DNA from: Oscillospiraceae bacterium
GTDB lineage: Bacteria > Bacillota > Clostridia > Oscillospirales > Ruminococcaceae
DNA length: 36,455 bases
Reading direction: 5' to 3'
Assembly: GCA_017438745.1 (NCBI GenBank)
Contig: JAFRUS010000098.1
Span: forward strand, 1 to 36,455
Shown: positions 25,692-33,894 of the stretch, in pieces
Numbering within the stretch: the first letter of the stretch is position 1
Layout of the letters: every line of letters begins with the position of its first letter
Program-made: the position numbers and the translations under genes
The notes under the pieces: model-generated
What the model was told of the DNA's origin: nothing
The model's input: the letters and a program-made list of their open reading frames with translations, nothing else
The model's database searches: none

Positions 25692-25719
25692 ATTTTACCA
25701 ACTTATAATAAAAAATCAA
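25692..25719 (-). promoter_or_regulatory. groESL promoter
   Basis: On the minus strand TTGATT (25714-25719), a 16-bp spacer and TAAAAT (25692-25697). It ends five bases before CIRCE, so HrcA would block transcription initiation or early elongation. Confidence 0.6.
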
Positions 25720-25873
25720 GGGTTTTAAGAGATTTTTCCGAAACTTTGTGGAAATGCTTTTACTATTCAACAGGCGCTCTGATTATTTATGCAATTCACA
25801 TAAATATCTGTATTCCCTAAAAGTATGTTAAATTTTTATTAATTTTCGTTTAATAATTTGTTCACAATTCAGC

Positions 25874-25902
25874 TTGTACACATCCATTTAATATTGTATA
25901 AT
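25874..25902 (+). promoter_or_regulatory. promoter of the response regulator-htrA operon
   Basis: TTGTAC (25874-25879), a 17-bp spacer and TATAAT (25897-25902). The leader of about 155 nt contains the whole of repeat copy E. The stretch 25720-25873 is AT-rich with no gene seen. Confidence 0.7.
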
Positions 25903-25929
25903 AAATCTATAAGTTAAATCATGAAAATA

Positions 25930-26040
25930 CTAATTAAGTCCGAAATCCGGCTTCGCCGGATTTCGGAAGGGGTGGATTTACGGGGCTGCGCCCCGATCCC
26001 CCACGCTGATTTATGAATAAATCAGCGTTTTCCTTATTCC
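25930..26040 (-). repeat. three-hairpin dispersed repeat, copy E (in a leader)
   Basis: The most complete copy, inverted. Hairpin 3 is a perfect 13-bp stem (25939-25951 with 25955-25967). Hairpin 2 is perfect (25981-25986 with 25990-25995). Hairpin 1 is a perfect 12-bp stem (26003-26014 with 26017-26028). It lies between the predicted promoter and the response regulator start. Confidence 0.88.
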
Positions 26041-26062
26041 CAGGCAAAGGAGATGATGCAGA

Positions 26063-26764
26063 ATGTCACTGGGCAAAGTCCTTATAATAGATGACGATAA
26101 AAACACCTGCAGTGTACTTAAAACTGCTCTCGAAAAAGACGGAAACACGGTGATCTTCGCACACGACGGCGAAAACGCCATGATAACATTCCGTGCAGTC
26201 AAGACCGATTTCATACTGCTGGACGTTGCCGTTCCAGGATCTGACGGATGGCAGCTCTGCAAGGAAATAAGAAAGAAATCTTCAGTACCGCTTATAATAA
26301 TAACATCACGAAGCGATACTTTTGACAAGGTGCTCGGTCTGGAGCTCGGAGCCGACGACTATATCACCAAACCATTCGAAATAAAGGAAGTAATGGCAAG
26401 AATAAAGGCCGTACACCGCAGAACAAGCTTTTCGGGACACAGCGACAACAAGGAAGTTTCCCACGACAAGCTTACGGTAAACCTTTCACAGTACGAACTC
26501 AAGGTAAACGGAGTCGTAAAGGAAGCACCGCCGAAGGAGCTTGAACTTCTTTACTTCTTAGCTTCAAATCCGAACAGAGTATACACCCGCGACCAGCTTC
26601 TCGATGAGGTCTGGGGTTTTGAATACTACGGTGATTCAAGAACGGTGGACGTACACATTAAAAGACTGCGTGAAAAGCTCGAAGGCACCTCGGACAAATG
26701 GTCACTTAAGACCGTATGGGGCGTAGGCTACAAATTTGAAACAGAAAACGAAGAACCTGCTTAA
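26063..26764 (+). CDS. OmpR/PhoB-family response regulator
   Basis: A 233-aa two-component DNA-binding regulator. The receiver domain (1-120) has acidic residues D10-D12, phospho-acceptor D54, T81 and K103. The winged-helix domain (about 130-230) contains PPKELELLYFLASNPNRVYTRDQLLDEVWG and DVHIKRLREKL. The ATG at 26063 follows AAAGGAG by about 11 bases. It is followed after 32 bases by an HtrA gene in the same operon. No histidine kinase is next to it, unlike the WalR-WalK-HtrC type operons it recalls, so the kinase must be elsewhere or absent. Confidence 0.96.
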   Translation: MSLGKVLIIDDDKNTCSVLKTALEKDGNTVIFAHDGENAMITFRAVKTDFILLDVAVPGSDGWQLCKEIRKKSSVPLIIITSRSDTFDKVLGLELGADDYITKPFEIKEVMARIKAVHRRTSFSGHSDNKEVSHDKLTVNLSQYELKVNGVVKEAPPKELELLYFLASNPNRVYTRDQLLDEVWGFEYYGDSRTVDVHIKRLREKLEGTSDKWSLKTVWGVGYKFETENEEPA

Positions 26765-26796
26765 AAGACATAAAGACAGACAACGAAGGGGCACAA

Positions 26797-28095
26797 ATGG
26801 ATCAATTTGAAAACAGCATTACAGCAGACTCCGGTGAAAACAAGGAAACAGTAAGTTCTCCGGACAATGTTTTTGAAAAGGAACTTCTGATATACGATAC
26901 GGAAAAGTTTCTCTGTTCCACTGATTATAAAAACAAACTGTGTGAAAAGGAAGAACGCACGCCTAAACCGGCAGCTTTTCTGGCAGCCTGCGCCGTTTTT
27001 CTGATACTCGTTTTTGCCGTGTACTGTATCATTGCACAGTCATTCAGACTGAAGGAGGGCTTCTACTCTCCGGGCAGCAGAACCACAGTTATACTCGGTC
27101 TCAACGATCGTCCGGACAAGGATGAGGATCTGAAGGACAGTTCAGGAAAATACACATCATCGGGCATATGCCAGGTGGTAGGTCCGTCGGTAGTGGAAGT
27201 ACTTATCTACGAAGAAAAGCTTTCCACACCTTCCGGTTCAGGCTCAGGCATAATCCTTTCAGCAGACGGATACATCGCAACGAACGCCCATGTAATACAG
27301 GCCGGCAAAACTATAAAAGTGGTTCTGTCGGACAAATCAGTATTCAACGCTGAGGTAATAGGATATGATGCCAAAACAGATATCGGTGTTCTGAAGATAG
27401 AACCGGGAGACAAAAAGCTTACAGCTGCCGAATTTGGCAATTCCGATGATGTCATTCAGGGCGAACCGGTAATGGCCATCGGTAATCCGGGCGGACTCCA
27501 CGGAAGTATTTCCGGCGGCTATGTTTCCGGTATAAACCGAATGATACGTGCCGACTCGACCGGTCACGAAATGAACTGCATACAGACCGACGCAGCGATA
27601 AGCCCGGGAAACTCCGGCGGCGCACTGGTAAACATGTACGGTCAGGTAATAGGCATCACTTCATCAAAATATGTAAGCTCAAGCTATGAGGGGCTCGGAT
27701 TTGCTATAGCGATAAATGACGCAAAGCCGATAATAGAAGAACTTATAGCCCACGGATTTATAAGCGGACGTTTTAAAGTCGGCATAAGTTTCTACGAGAT
27801 CACAAGCGAACAGTCTGCTGCTTCCGGTCTGCCGGAAGGACTGCTTATCGAGACTCTTGACGAAGAATGTGACATATCCACTTCAGGACTTAAGCCGAAG
27901 GATATTATAGTAGAAATTGAAAACATAAGAGTAAACAACTACGACTCCTTCATGGACGCACTTGAAAGACGCGGCAAAAAAGCCGGCGACAAGGTCCATG
28001 CAAAAGCTGTCCGAGTTGATGAAAACGACTCTTCAAAGAGAGAGACGATTGAATTTGAATTCACTCTTGTTGAAGACACATCCGGTAATTACTAA
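26797..28095 (+). CDS. HtrA-like membrane-anchored serine protease (second)
   Basis: The 432-aa protein has a long cytoplasmic N-terminus (1-57), a transmembrane helix at about 58-80, a trypsin-like domain and a C-terminal PDZ-like domain (about 335-425). The catalytic triad is H165 (TNAH), D195 (KTDIGVL) and S273 (GNSGG). The ATG has AAGGGG upstream. It shares an operon with the response regulator, which suggests stress-regulated envelope proteolysis. The PDZ region is diverged from that of the protease at 7983. It ends in a strong terminator. Confidence 0.95.
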   Translation: MDQFENSITADSGENKETVSSPDNVFEKELLIYDTEKFLCSTDYKNKLCEKEERTPKPAAFLAACAVFLILVFAVYCIIAQSFRLKEGFYSPGSRTTVILGLNDRPDKDEDLKDSSGKYTSSGICQVVGPSVVEVLIYEEKLSTPSGSGSGIILSADGYIATNAHVIQAGKTIKVVLSDKSVFNAEVIGYDAKTDIGVLKIEPGDKKLTAAEFGNSDDVIQGEPVMAIGNPGGLHGSISGGYVSGINRMIRADSTGHEMNCIQTDAAISPGNSGGALVNMYGQVIGITSSKYVSSSYEGLGFAIAINDAKPIIEELIAHGFISGRFKVGISFYEITSEQSAASGLPEGLLIETLDEECDISTSGLKPKDIIVEIENIRVNNYDSFMDALERRGKKAGDKVHAKAVRVDENDSSKRETIEFEFTLVEDTSGNY

Positions 28096-28101
28096 TAATG
28101 A

Positions 28102-28140
28102 AAAAACGTTTCAGACCACACTCGGTCTGAAACGTTTTTG
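28102..28140. terminator. bidirectional terminator after the second htrA
   Basis: A perfect 16-bp stem (28102-28117 with 28124-28139) of AAAAACG-type sequence with its own A and T tracts, six bases after the stop. Confidence 0.9.
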
Positions 28141-28149
28141 TTTATGAAA

Positions 28150-28225
28150 ACATAAATCAGCATAGGGTACGGGGCGAAGCCCCGCAATCTCTCCGCCCCA
28201 TCACTCTGGCTTGATCAGTGTTTCC
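28150..28225 (+). repeat. dispersed repeat, copy F (partial)
   Basis: It retains AAATCAGCA, perfect hairpin 2 (CGGGGC-GAA-GCCCCG, 28170-28184) and the GATCAGTGTTTCCTGTTATT end. Hairpin 3 is lost or degraded. It lies between convergent htrA and rsmI. Confidence 0.75.
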
Positions 28226-28227
28226 TG

Positions 28228-29061
28228 TTATTCTTTTTCTGAGTTTATCATCTGGTAAAGCTCGCTTTTTTTATACCCTGTTTCCTTTGCGACCTTCTTG
28301 CAGGCGTTTATCGTCTTTTCGCCTTCATCCACCATTTTCCGCACCATGTCAAGTGCAAGTTCTATAGTACACTCCGGCTCGTCCGACTCAGGTTTTCCCT
28401 CGATAACAAGAACATACTCGCCCTTCGGGGATTTTTCCGAGTAGTATTCTATCGCACCGGACAGAGTTGTGCGGATGACCTCTTCGTACACCTTGGTAAG
28501 TTCCCTGCACAGAGAGATACGTCTGTCGCCGAAATATTCGAGCATATCTTCCAGCGTTGACACAAGTTTGTGCGGAGCCTCGTAGAATATCATGGTGTTT
28601 TTGTTGTCCTTCACTTCTTCAAGATGTTCCATTCGCTGCTTGCGCGTAACCGAAAGAAATCCTTCGAATGAAAATCTCGATGTGGAAAGTCCGGAAACGG
28701 CAAGTGCGGAAACAACTGCACTCGGTCCCGGAATAACTTTTACAGGCACATCGTTCTCGTAGCACATCTTTACCAGATCTTCACCCGGATCAGAGATGCA
28801 CGGCATTCCGGCGTCGGTCACTATGGCAGCCGTCTCGCCTTCGATCAGTCTTTTTATAATAGTCTCCGCGCATGATCTTGAACTGTGGTCGTGATAGCTC
28901 ACAAGCGGCTTTTTAATATCGTATCTGTTAAGGAGTTTCAGCGTCACGCGTGTGTCCTCGGCCGCGATAAAATCCACCTCGCCAAGAATATCAAGAGCAC
29001 GCAGCGTTATGTCTGAAATATTGCCTATCGGTGTTCCAAGTACGTAAAGTGTTCCCGGCAT
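28228..29061 (-). CDS. rsmI: 16S rRNA 2'-O-ribose C1402 methyltransferase
   Basis: It methylates the 2'-O of C1402 in 16S rRNA using S-adenosylmethionine. The 277-aa protein has the tetrapyrrole-methylase-type fold: LYVLGTPIGNISDITLRAL at the N-terminus, AAEDTRVT, TDAGMPCISDPG and PGPSAVVSALAVSGL. The ATG at 29061 has GAGGAGAG upstream and is one base after the trmN6 stop, so the pair is coupled; an earlier in-frame start would overlap. The order trmN6-rsmI matches B. subtilis yabB-(yazA)-yabC with yazA missing. Confidence 0.97.
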   Translation of the reverse strand: MPGTLYVLGTPIGNISDITLRALDILGEVDFIAAEDTRVTLKLLNRYDIKKPLVSYHDHSSRSCAETIIKRLIEGETAAIVTDAGMPCISDPGEDLVKMCYENDVPVKVIPGPSAVVSALAVSGLSTSRFSFEGFLSVTRKQRMEHLEEVKDNKNTMIFYEAPHKLVSTLEDMLEYFGDRRISLCRELTKVYEEVIRTTLSGAIEYYSEKSPKGEYVLVIEGKPESDEPECTIELALDMVRKMVDEGEKTINACKKVAKETGYKKSELYQMINSEKE

Positions 29062-29062
29062 A

Positions 29063-29791
29063 TTATCTCTCCTCACCTGTAAGTCTGTATATTTTCTTCA
29101 CTTCGTCAGAATATCCGTCTTCGCCCTGCATGTAGAGCTGCGGAGCCACCTTCATGTATGACTTGCCGCCCTTCTTTCCTTCTATAAGGAAAAGCCACGG
29201 TGCCTGTTCAGGAGTGTTGCTCACAAAACGAAGCAGCTTCGGTTCGATATCTGCCGCCTTCATGGCAGAAATAACGTCACCGAGTCTTTCCGGACGGTTG
29301 CACATACACAGTCTGCCGCCGAACTTCAGCAGCTTTGATGCCGCACGGCACACGTCATAAATGTCGCAGAGTATCTCGTGACGGGCTATTCTCTGTGAGG
29401 TAAGTGCACTTTCTATTCCCGCGTTGGCAGCCTTGTAAGGCGGATTGCACACCACAAGCGAGCATTTTCCGAGAGGAGCACCGTCCCAGAGCACCTTAAG
29501 GTCAGCGCAGACCGGTTCGATGTTGGTAAGTCCGCTTTTTTCGATTCCGAGCTTGAGCTGCTCGATGGCGTTTTCCTGTATGTCAACTGCGTAGATCTTT
29601 GACGGAGCATTCTCACGGGACATGATAAGTGAGATTATGCCGCAGCCTGTACCAAGTTCGCAGACCAGATCGTTACGCTTGTATCCGGTAAAATCCGTAA
29701 GCAGAAATGCGTCAGTTCCGAAGCGGTGATCCTCGCTTGCACAGACCCACACAGTGTCAGATAATTTTTCAAATGAATATTTTTCGTTCAA
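29063..29791 (-). CDS. trmN6: tRNA1(Val) adenine-N6 methyltransferase-like protein
   Basis: A class I S-adenosylmethionine-dependent methyltransferase of COG4123 (TrmN6/YfiC/YabB), predicted to modify A37 of tRNA. The SAM motif is VCELGTGCGIISLIMS and the adenine N6 catalytic motif NPPY is present. I chose a TTG start at 29791 (242 aa) since GGAAAGGAC lies seven bases upstream and the -10 at 29829-29834 excludes the in-frame TTG at 29845. In this window ispD and the LacI gene also appear to use TTG. It is first in the operon with rsmI. Confidence 0.9.
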   Translation of the reverse strand: MNEKYSFEKLSDTVWVCASEDHRFGTDAFLLTDFTGYKRNDLVCELGTGCGIISLIMSRENAPSKIYAVDIQENAIEQLKLGIEKSGLTNIEPVCADLKVLWDGAPLGKCSLVVCNPPYKAANAGIESALTSQRIARHEILCDIYDVCRAASKLLKFGGRLCMCNRPERLGDVISAMKAADIEPKLLRFVSNTPEQAPWLFLIEGKKGGKSYMKVAPQLYMQGEDGYSDEVKKIYRLTGEER

Positions 29792-29828
29792 TTCAGATGT
29801 CCTTTCCGTAAGGTATCGTACAGGGTTA

Positions 29829-29857
29829 ATTATACCACAGTTCAAGTAATTTGTACA
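29829..29857 (-). promoter_or_regulatory. trmN6-rsmI promoter
   Basis: On the minus strand TGTACA (29852-29857), a 17-bp spacer and TATAAT (29829-29834) with a TG extension. It is divergent from the tRNA-Arg promoter. Confidence 0.7.
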
Positions 29858-29877
29858 TTAATTTTTTGAAATAACTA

Positions 29878-29906
29878 TTGTAATCGGTGTAATCTTATGA
29901 TATAAT
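29878..29906 (+). promoter_or_regulatory. tRNA-Arg promoter
   Basis: TTGTAA (29878-29883), a 17-bp spacer and TATAAT (29901-29906) with a TG extension, about 27 bases before the tRNA. Confidence 0.75.
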
Positions 29907-29932
29907 TAAAAATATAAGTCAAAATTTAATGT

Positions 29933-30006
29933 GTTTCCGTAGCTCAGCAGGATAGAGCGACCGCCTCCTAAGCGGTAGGTCGGGTGTTCGAATCACCTCG
30001 GGAACG
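29933..30006 (+). tRNA. tRNA-Arg (anticodon CCU)
   Basis: A 74-nt tRNA. Acceptor stem GTTTCCG pairs with CGGGAAC (one G-T pair) and the discriminator is G. The D-loop is AGCTCAGCAGGATAGAGC, the anticodon stem ACCGC/GCGGT holds loop CTCCTAA (anticodon CCT, codon AGG), and the T-loop is TTCGAAT. CCA is not encoded. Confidence 0.96.
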
Positions 30007-30010
30007 TTAC

Positions 30011-30038
30011 GGCCGCGATATTTCAATGCGGCCTTTTT
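30011..30038 (+). terminator. tRNA-Arg terminator, overlapping the HAD gene end
   Basis: A GC-only 6-bp stem (30011-30016 with 30028-30033) followed by five T (30034-30038). It overlaps the last codons of the convergent HAD gene, whose stop is at 30023-30025. Confidence 0.8.
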
Positions 30039-30859
30039 ACTAAATCGCTGATTTTTAACGCAACGCCGTTTTCAGAGTTTGAAGGAACGATACCCGAGGC
30101 TGCTGACCTGACTTCATCACGTGCGTTTTCCACGGCATATGTCTCGTCACAGGCACGGAACAAAGGCAGATCGTTAAGATTATCGCCGAAACCTACTACT
30201 TTATCGAACCCGAATTTCTGACGCAGGAACATGACCGCTTTGTACTTTGAAGCATTTGCGGAACTCACTTCCATATACCAGAAATTCTTATTGTAAACGT
30301 CACAGTAGAAATTGATATGAAGCCCGTCTATTTTCTTTAAAAGCTCATAGACCGGTTCAAGTTTTTCTTTTGTATCGGTAACTGAAAAATAAACGTTGTT
30401 TTTACCGGCACGTTCCGAAAAATCATCGATCTTAATGAACATTTTACCGTACCTTTTGGTTCTTTCCTCATAGAACCTGCGGGCATTTTCCGAATCAATG
30501 TTTTCGTAGCAGGTCTCCAGTTCACCGTCGGTAATGGAAAAGAGGAATCCGGAAAGGTGGAAGTTTCTGAGTACATCAGTCATTTCGGTAAAAGCTTCAT
30601 CCGGTATTTTTTCAATTTTAACGTATTCTTTCTTACATATATCATAAACGCATACCCCGTTCATAAGAACTACCGGCACATTGATATTCAGTCCGGAAGT
30701 TATGGGTACTGCGGTTACGGCTGTACGGGCTGTGGCAAAGCTGAACTTTGCACCGGCTGCAACAGCTTCATTAATAAGCCGGACTGTTTCCGGCATCACC
30801 TCTGCCTTTGTGTTGAGCAGAGTTCCGTCAAGGTCGGATATATATAATATTTCTGACAT
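30023..30859 (-). CDS. Cof-type HAD-superfamily phosphatase
   Basis: The 278-aa protein begins with the HAD motif I ISDLDGTLLNT (D9 nucleophile, D11 acid). Motif II T is in FSFATARTA. A C2-type cap of about 100 residues follows, then the Lys of motif III and motif IV VVGFGDNLNDLPLF. This is the Cof/YwpJ class, which removes phosphate from sugar phosphates, nucleotides or flavin precursors; the substrate cannot be told. AAAGGAG precedes the ATG. Its 3' end shares DNA with the tRNA-Arg terminator. Confidence 0.95.
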   Translation of the reverse strand: MSEILYISDLDGTLLNTKAEVMPETVRLINEAVAAGAKFSFATARTAVTAVPITSGLNINVPVVLMNGVCVYDICKKEYVKIEKIPDEAFTEMTDVLRNFHLSGFLFSITDGELETCYENIDSENARRFYEERTKRYGKMFIKIDDFSERAGKNNVYFSVTDTKEKLEPVYELLKKIDGLHINFYCDVYNKNFWYMEVSSANASKYKAVMFLRQKFGFDKVVGFGDNLNDLPLFRACDETYAVENARDEVRSAASGIVPSNSENGVALKISDLVKRPH

Positions 30860-30927
30860 GATAATTACTCCTTTAATTAAGGTTTTATATTAGATCTGTT
30901 TTTACAGACAAGAAAGGAAAACACCTC

Positions 30928-32067
30928 ATGGCTATAGACTCACCGGGATCAAAAAGTGAGATCCTGAAGCTTGCTGCGGAATATCTTGAAAATGATAACC
31001 CAGGAAAAGCAGTAAAGCTGCTTGAAAATACTGAGATCTCCGAGGACGCAGAGATCCAGCACATGCTTGCTGTTGCCTACGCCGAAAGAAAATGGGGCAA
31101 AAAAGCTATAGCGCAGTACACAAAATGCTTATCAGCTGATAAGCTCTCCCCTTCCCTGATACAGGACTATTCAGAGTTCATGCTTGACTCAGGTGAACAC
31201 GGAGAACTTAAAAACACACTTCTGGATCTGCTTGAAAAGCACAGTTCAGACAGTGAGGCATCCGCAATGTGCATCGCCATGCTTTACTCAATGCTTGGTG
31301 ACTGCCTGCTGAACAAGGCAGAAACTGATCTTACTCCGGATTTTCTTAAGGAATATCTCGAAAAGAACCCGAAAGCTGCCGGAAAAACATTTTTCTCGGC
31401 GATAATCAGATATCTTGCCGGAACACCTAACGACATTTCAATCACACCGGTGACCGACAGACTTATAAGAATAATGGCAGATTCGATACCATCAGTCATT
31501 TCAGACCTGACATTCCAGAAGGCTGTTGCTGATTTCGAACTTTCACTTATTCTTTACGCAAACATGGTTGATCCGCTGACAATACTCGGAATGAGAACAG
31601 CAAAACTTAAGTTTGCAGACCCGAAAAAAGACGACATCGATATGCTTAAGTATCTGGTGTTCGATGCAAAGATGACAGTTGTTGATACCATCAGAGTAAA
31701 GCCACTCGATCCTTCACGTTTCGCAGCTTCATTTCCTTACATCTGGTCACTTATCTCCGGATTTGTAAACGGTGCTCTGAACGCAAAAGACTTAAAGCAG
31801 TTTACACGAAGCGAGATCTACTCAGATCTCAGAGGCGCTTCTGCAAGACTTACAGATATCTTCAGAAGCAAGCTTTCGCCGGACGGATTCGCAGCTTTAA
31901 GCAGTTTCCTGAACACGCCGCAGAAGAATGCGAAGCCGGTCACAAAGCCGGTCACAGCTAAAAGAAAAATAAACAAAAATCAGGCTGTTTCATCAAAGAT
32001 TGCTCCTAACGCACCATGTCCGTGCGGCAGCGGCAAAAAATATAAAAAATGCTGCGGCCTTAAATGA
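30928..32067 (+). CDS. TPR-like protein with C-terminal SEC-C motif
   Basis: A 379-aa, wholly helical-looking soluble protein. The N-terminal 110 residues resemble tetratricopeptide repeats (AAEYLENDNPGKAVKLLEN, LAVAYAERKWGKKAIAQYTKCL). The last 20 residues form a SEC-C zinc-binding motif (PCPCGSGKKYKKCCG), which in SecA and other proteins binds zinc and contacts ribosome or SecB-like partners. The basic linker contains a tandem KPVTKPVTAK. The middle region is unrecognised. The ATG has AAAGGA upstream. It is divergent from the HAD gene and ends in a bidirectional terminator. Confidence 0.85.
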   Translation: MAIDSPGSKSEILKLAAEYLENDNPGKAVKLLENTEISEDAEIQHMLAVAYAERKWGKKAIAQYTKCLSADKLSPSLIQDYSEFMLDSGEHGELKNTLLDLLEKHSSDSEASAMCIAMLYSMLGDCLLNKAETDLTPDFLKEYLEKNPKAAGKTFFSAIIRYLAGTPNDISITPVTDRLIRIMADSIPSVISDLTFQKAVADFELSLILYANMVDPLTILGMRTAKLKFADPKKDDIDMLKYLVFDAKMTVVDTIRVKPLDPSRFAASFPYIWSLISGFVNGALNAKDLKQFTRSEIYSDLRGASARLTDIFRSKLSPDGFAALSSFLNTPQKNAKPVTKPVTAKRKINKNQAVSSKIAPNAPCPCGSGKKYKKCCGLK

Positions 32068-32085
32068 TCATAATAATAAAAATAT

Positions 32086-32123
32086 AACACTTGTTCGTTT
32101 TTACGCGAACAAGTGTTTTTTAT
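32086..32123. terminator. bidirectional terminator between SEC-C gene and gltA
   Basis: A perfect 12-bp stem (32086-32097 with 32106-32117) followed by a T-run on the plus strand; A-rich on the left so it also serves gltA, whose stop lies beside it. Confidence 0.85.
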
Positions 32124-32126
32124 TTC

Positions 32127-33479
32127 TTATCTTTCGCTGATGCTCGTATACTCGCGTCTTTTGGCAACTGCCTTGTACGCCGGTCTGATGATTCGTCCGC
32201 CTGTAAGCTGTTCCTCCATGCGGTGTGCCGCCCATCCGGCCATTCTTGCTACCGCAAACAGCGGAGTGAAGAGATCCTGCGGAATGCCGAGCATGTTGTA
32301 AACAAATCCTGAGTAAAGGTCAACGTTGGCACAGATAGGTTTTTCGCTTCCCTTGACTTCGCGGAACACTTCCGGTGTCAGACGTTCAATCGCGTCGATA
32401 AGCATGAATTCCTTTTCTGCTTCAGTGCCTTCAGCAAGCTCGAAAGCCTTTCTCTTGAGGATGACCGCACGCGGATCGGAAAGTGTGTAGACTGCGTGTC
32501 CCATACCGTAAACAAGTCCGCTTCCGTCATTCGTTTCCTTGTTTATAGTCTTTCTTATGTAGCTTGCAACTTCAGCGTCGTCGCCCCAGTTAGAGATGTT
32601 TGCCTTGAAGTCATTCATCATCTGGGCAACCTTTATGTTTGCACCGCCGTGCTTTGGTCCTTTAAGTGAACCGATAGCTGCAGCGTATGCTGAATATGCG
32701 TCAGTACCTGATGAAGTGAGCACGCGGCATGTAAATGTTGAGTTGTTACCGCCGCCGTGTTCTGCGTGGAGCATAAGAGCCACGTCAAGAAGATGCGCTT
32801 CCTCAGGTGTGTATTCCCTGTCACGTCTTAAAAGCGAAAGGATAGTCTGTGCTATTCCTTCCTCAGGACGACACGGATGGATTATCATACTCTTGTTGTA
32901 GTAGTGTCTCTGCTGAACCTGATAAGCAAAGCTCATGATGACAGGAAGCTTGGCTATAAGGTTTACAGCCTTCTGCATCTCGCCTTCAAGGCTCAGATCC
33001 TCACCGTTTTTATCGTATGAATAAAGAGCCAGAACTGAACGTGACATTTTATTCATGATGTTTCTTGAAGGCGCCTTAAGGATCATGTCTTCGGCAAAAT
33101 TGTCCGGGAGTTCACGTGTATGACCGAGATAATCGTTGAACTGGTCAAGCTCCTCCTTTGTCGGAAGTGATCCGAAAAGCAGAAGATAGGCAACTTCCTC
33201 ATAGCCGTAGCGGCCTTCCTTTTCAACGTTGGTCACAAGATCGTTTATGTCGTAGCCCCTGTAGATAAGTTCTCCCTTTGTAGGTTCACGTTCACCTTCA
33301 TTCATAACGTAGCCGTGAACATTGCATATTTTTGTTATGCCGGCAGTAACGCCTGAACCGTCAGGTTTTCTTAAGCCGCGCATTACATTGAACTTTTCAT
33401 AAAGAGACGGCTCGACAGCGGAATAATCCTTTAATTTATCACATAAATTCTGTGTGGAACCGAATTTCTTTTTATCCAT
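32127..33479 (-). CDS. gltA: citrate synthase
   Basis: It condenses acetyl-CoA and oxaloacetate to citrate, here likely for the oxidative branch to 2-oxoglutarate and glutamate. The 450-aa protein carries the catalytic histidine regions LMLHAEHGGGNNSTFT and GMGHAVYT, plus GSLKGPKHGGAN. Its length is close to that of the Clostridia-type citrate synthases. I chose the ATG at 33479, which has GAGAGG nine bases upstream, over the ATG at 33488, which has none. A promoter lies at 33516-33545. Confidence 0.97.
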   Translation of the reverse strand: MDKKKFGSTQNLCDKLKDYSAVEPSLYEKFNVMRGLRKPDGSGVTAGITKICNVHGYVMNEGEREPTKGELIYRGYDINDLVTNVEKEGRYGYEEVAYLLLFGSLPTKEELDQFNDYLGHTRELPDNFAEDMILKAPSRNIMNKMSRSVLALYSYDKNGEDLSLEGEMQKAVNLIAKLPVIMSFAYQVQQRHYYNKSMIIHPCRPEEGIAQTILSLLRRDREYTPEEAHLLDVALMLHAEHGGGNNSTFTCRVLTSSGTDAYSAYAAAIGSLKGPKHGGANIKVAQMMNDFKANISNWGDDAEVASYIRKTINKETNDGSGLVYGMGHAVYTLSDPRAVILKRKAFELAEGTEAEKEFMLIDAIERLTPEVFREVKGSEKPICANVDLYSGFVYNMLGIPQDLFTPLFAVARMAGWAAHRMEEQLTGGRIIRPAYKAVAKRREYTSISER

Positions 33480-33894
33480 TAAAAACATCCTCTCTGCGGA
33501 ATATAACTATATATAATTGTACACTATCTGAAGCTGAAATGTCAATCATATTTATCGTATGCATCAACTTTATTTTACCGTACAAATAAAACTGATAAAA
33601 ACAAATACAAATCAGAAATTGTATCAGCAACTTTTGGTCAGTACCGCAATAATTGACGAATGAAATTGTTCAAATCAACAAATTTGTAAATTGCTCATTC
33701 ATTTTCTCCACTTTTTCCTCGAAAAATGAGTTGATTTGCACAATACAACCGTGTTATAATTACAATCGCAGAAATATAGAAAACGCAGAGAAAAAAATAC
33801 CCACACTAAAAAAGAGAGAAAAAATATAAATATTCATTTTCATTAAAGATTTATTTTATGCTAACGAATCATTTTTTTACATGGGAGGATTGCT
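33480..33894. other. divergent intergenic region between gltA and the xylanase
   Basis: It holds two outward-facing promoters. For gltA: TTGACA (minus, 33540-33545), an 18-bp spacer and TACAAT (33516-33521). For the xylanase: the promoter at 33731-33760 and a leader of about 125 nt that is very A-rich. Around 33658-33700, GAATGA and TCATTC with internal AAATTG/CAA repeats form a loose inverted repeat upstream of the xylanase promoter. No gene is seen. Confidence 0.6.
33731..33760 (+). promoter_or_regulatory. xylanase promoter
   Basis: TTGATT (33731-33736), an 18-bp spacer and TATAAT (33755-33760) with a TG extension (GTGTTATAAT). The -10 region resembles those of the CBM22-GGDEF genes. Confidence 0.65.

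Noticed and set aside
33658..33700. Operator upstream of the xylanase promoter
   Set aside because: The GAATGA/TCATTC arms are short and far apart in AT-rich DNA, so chance cannot be excluded; noted only within the intergenic entry.
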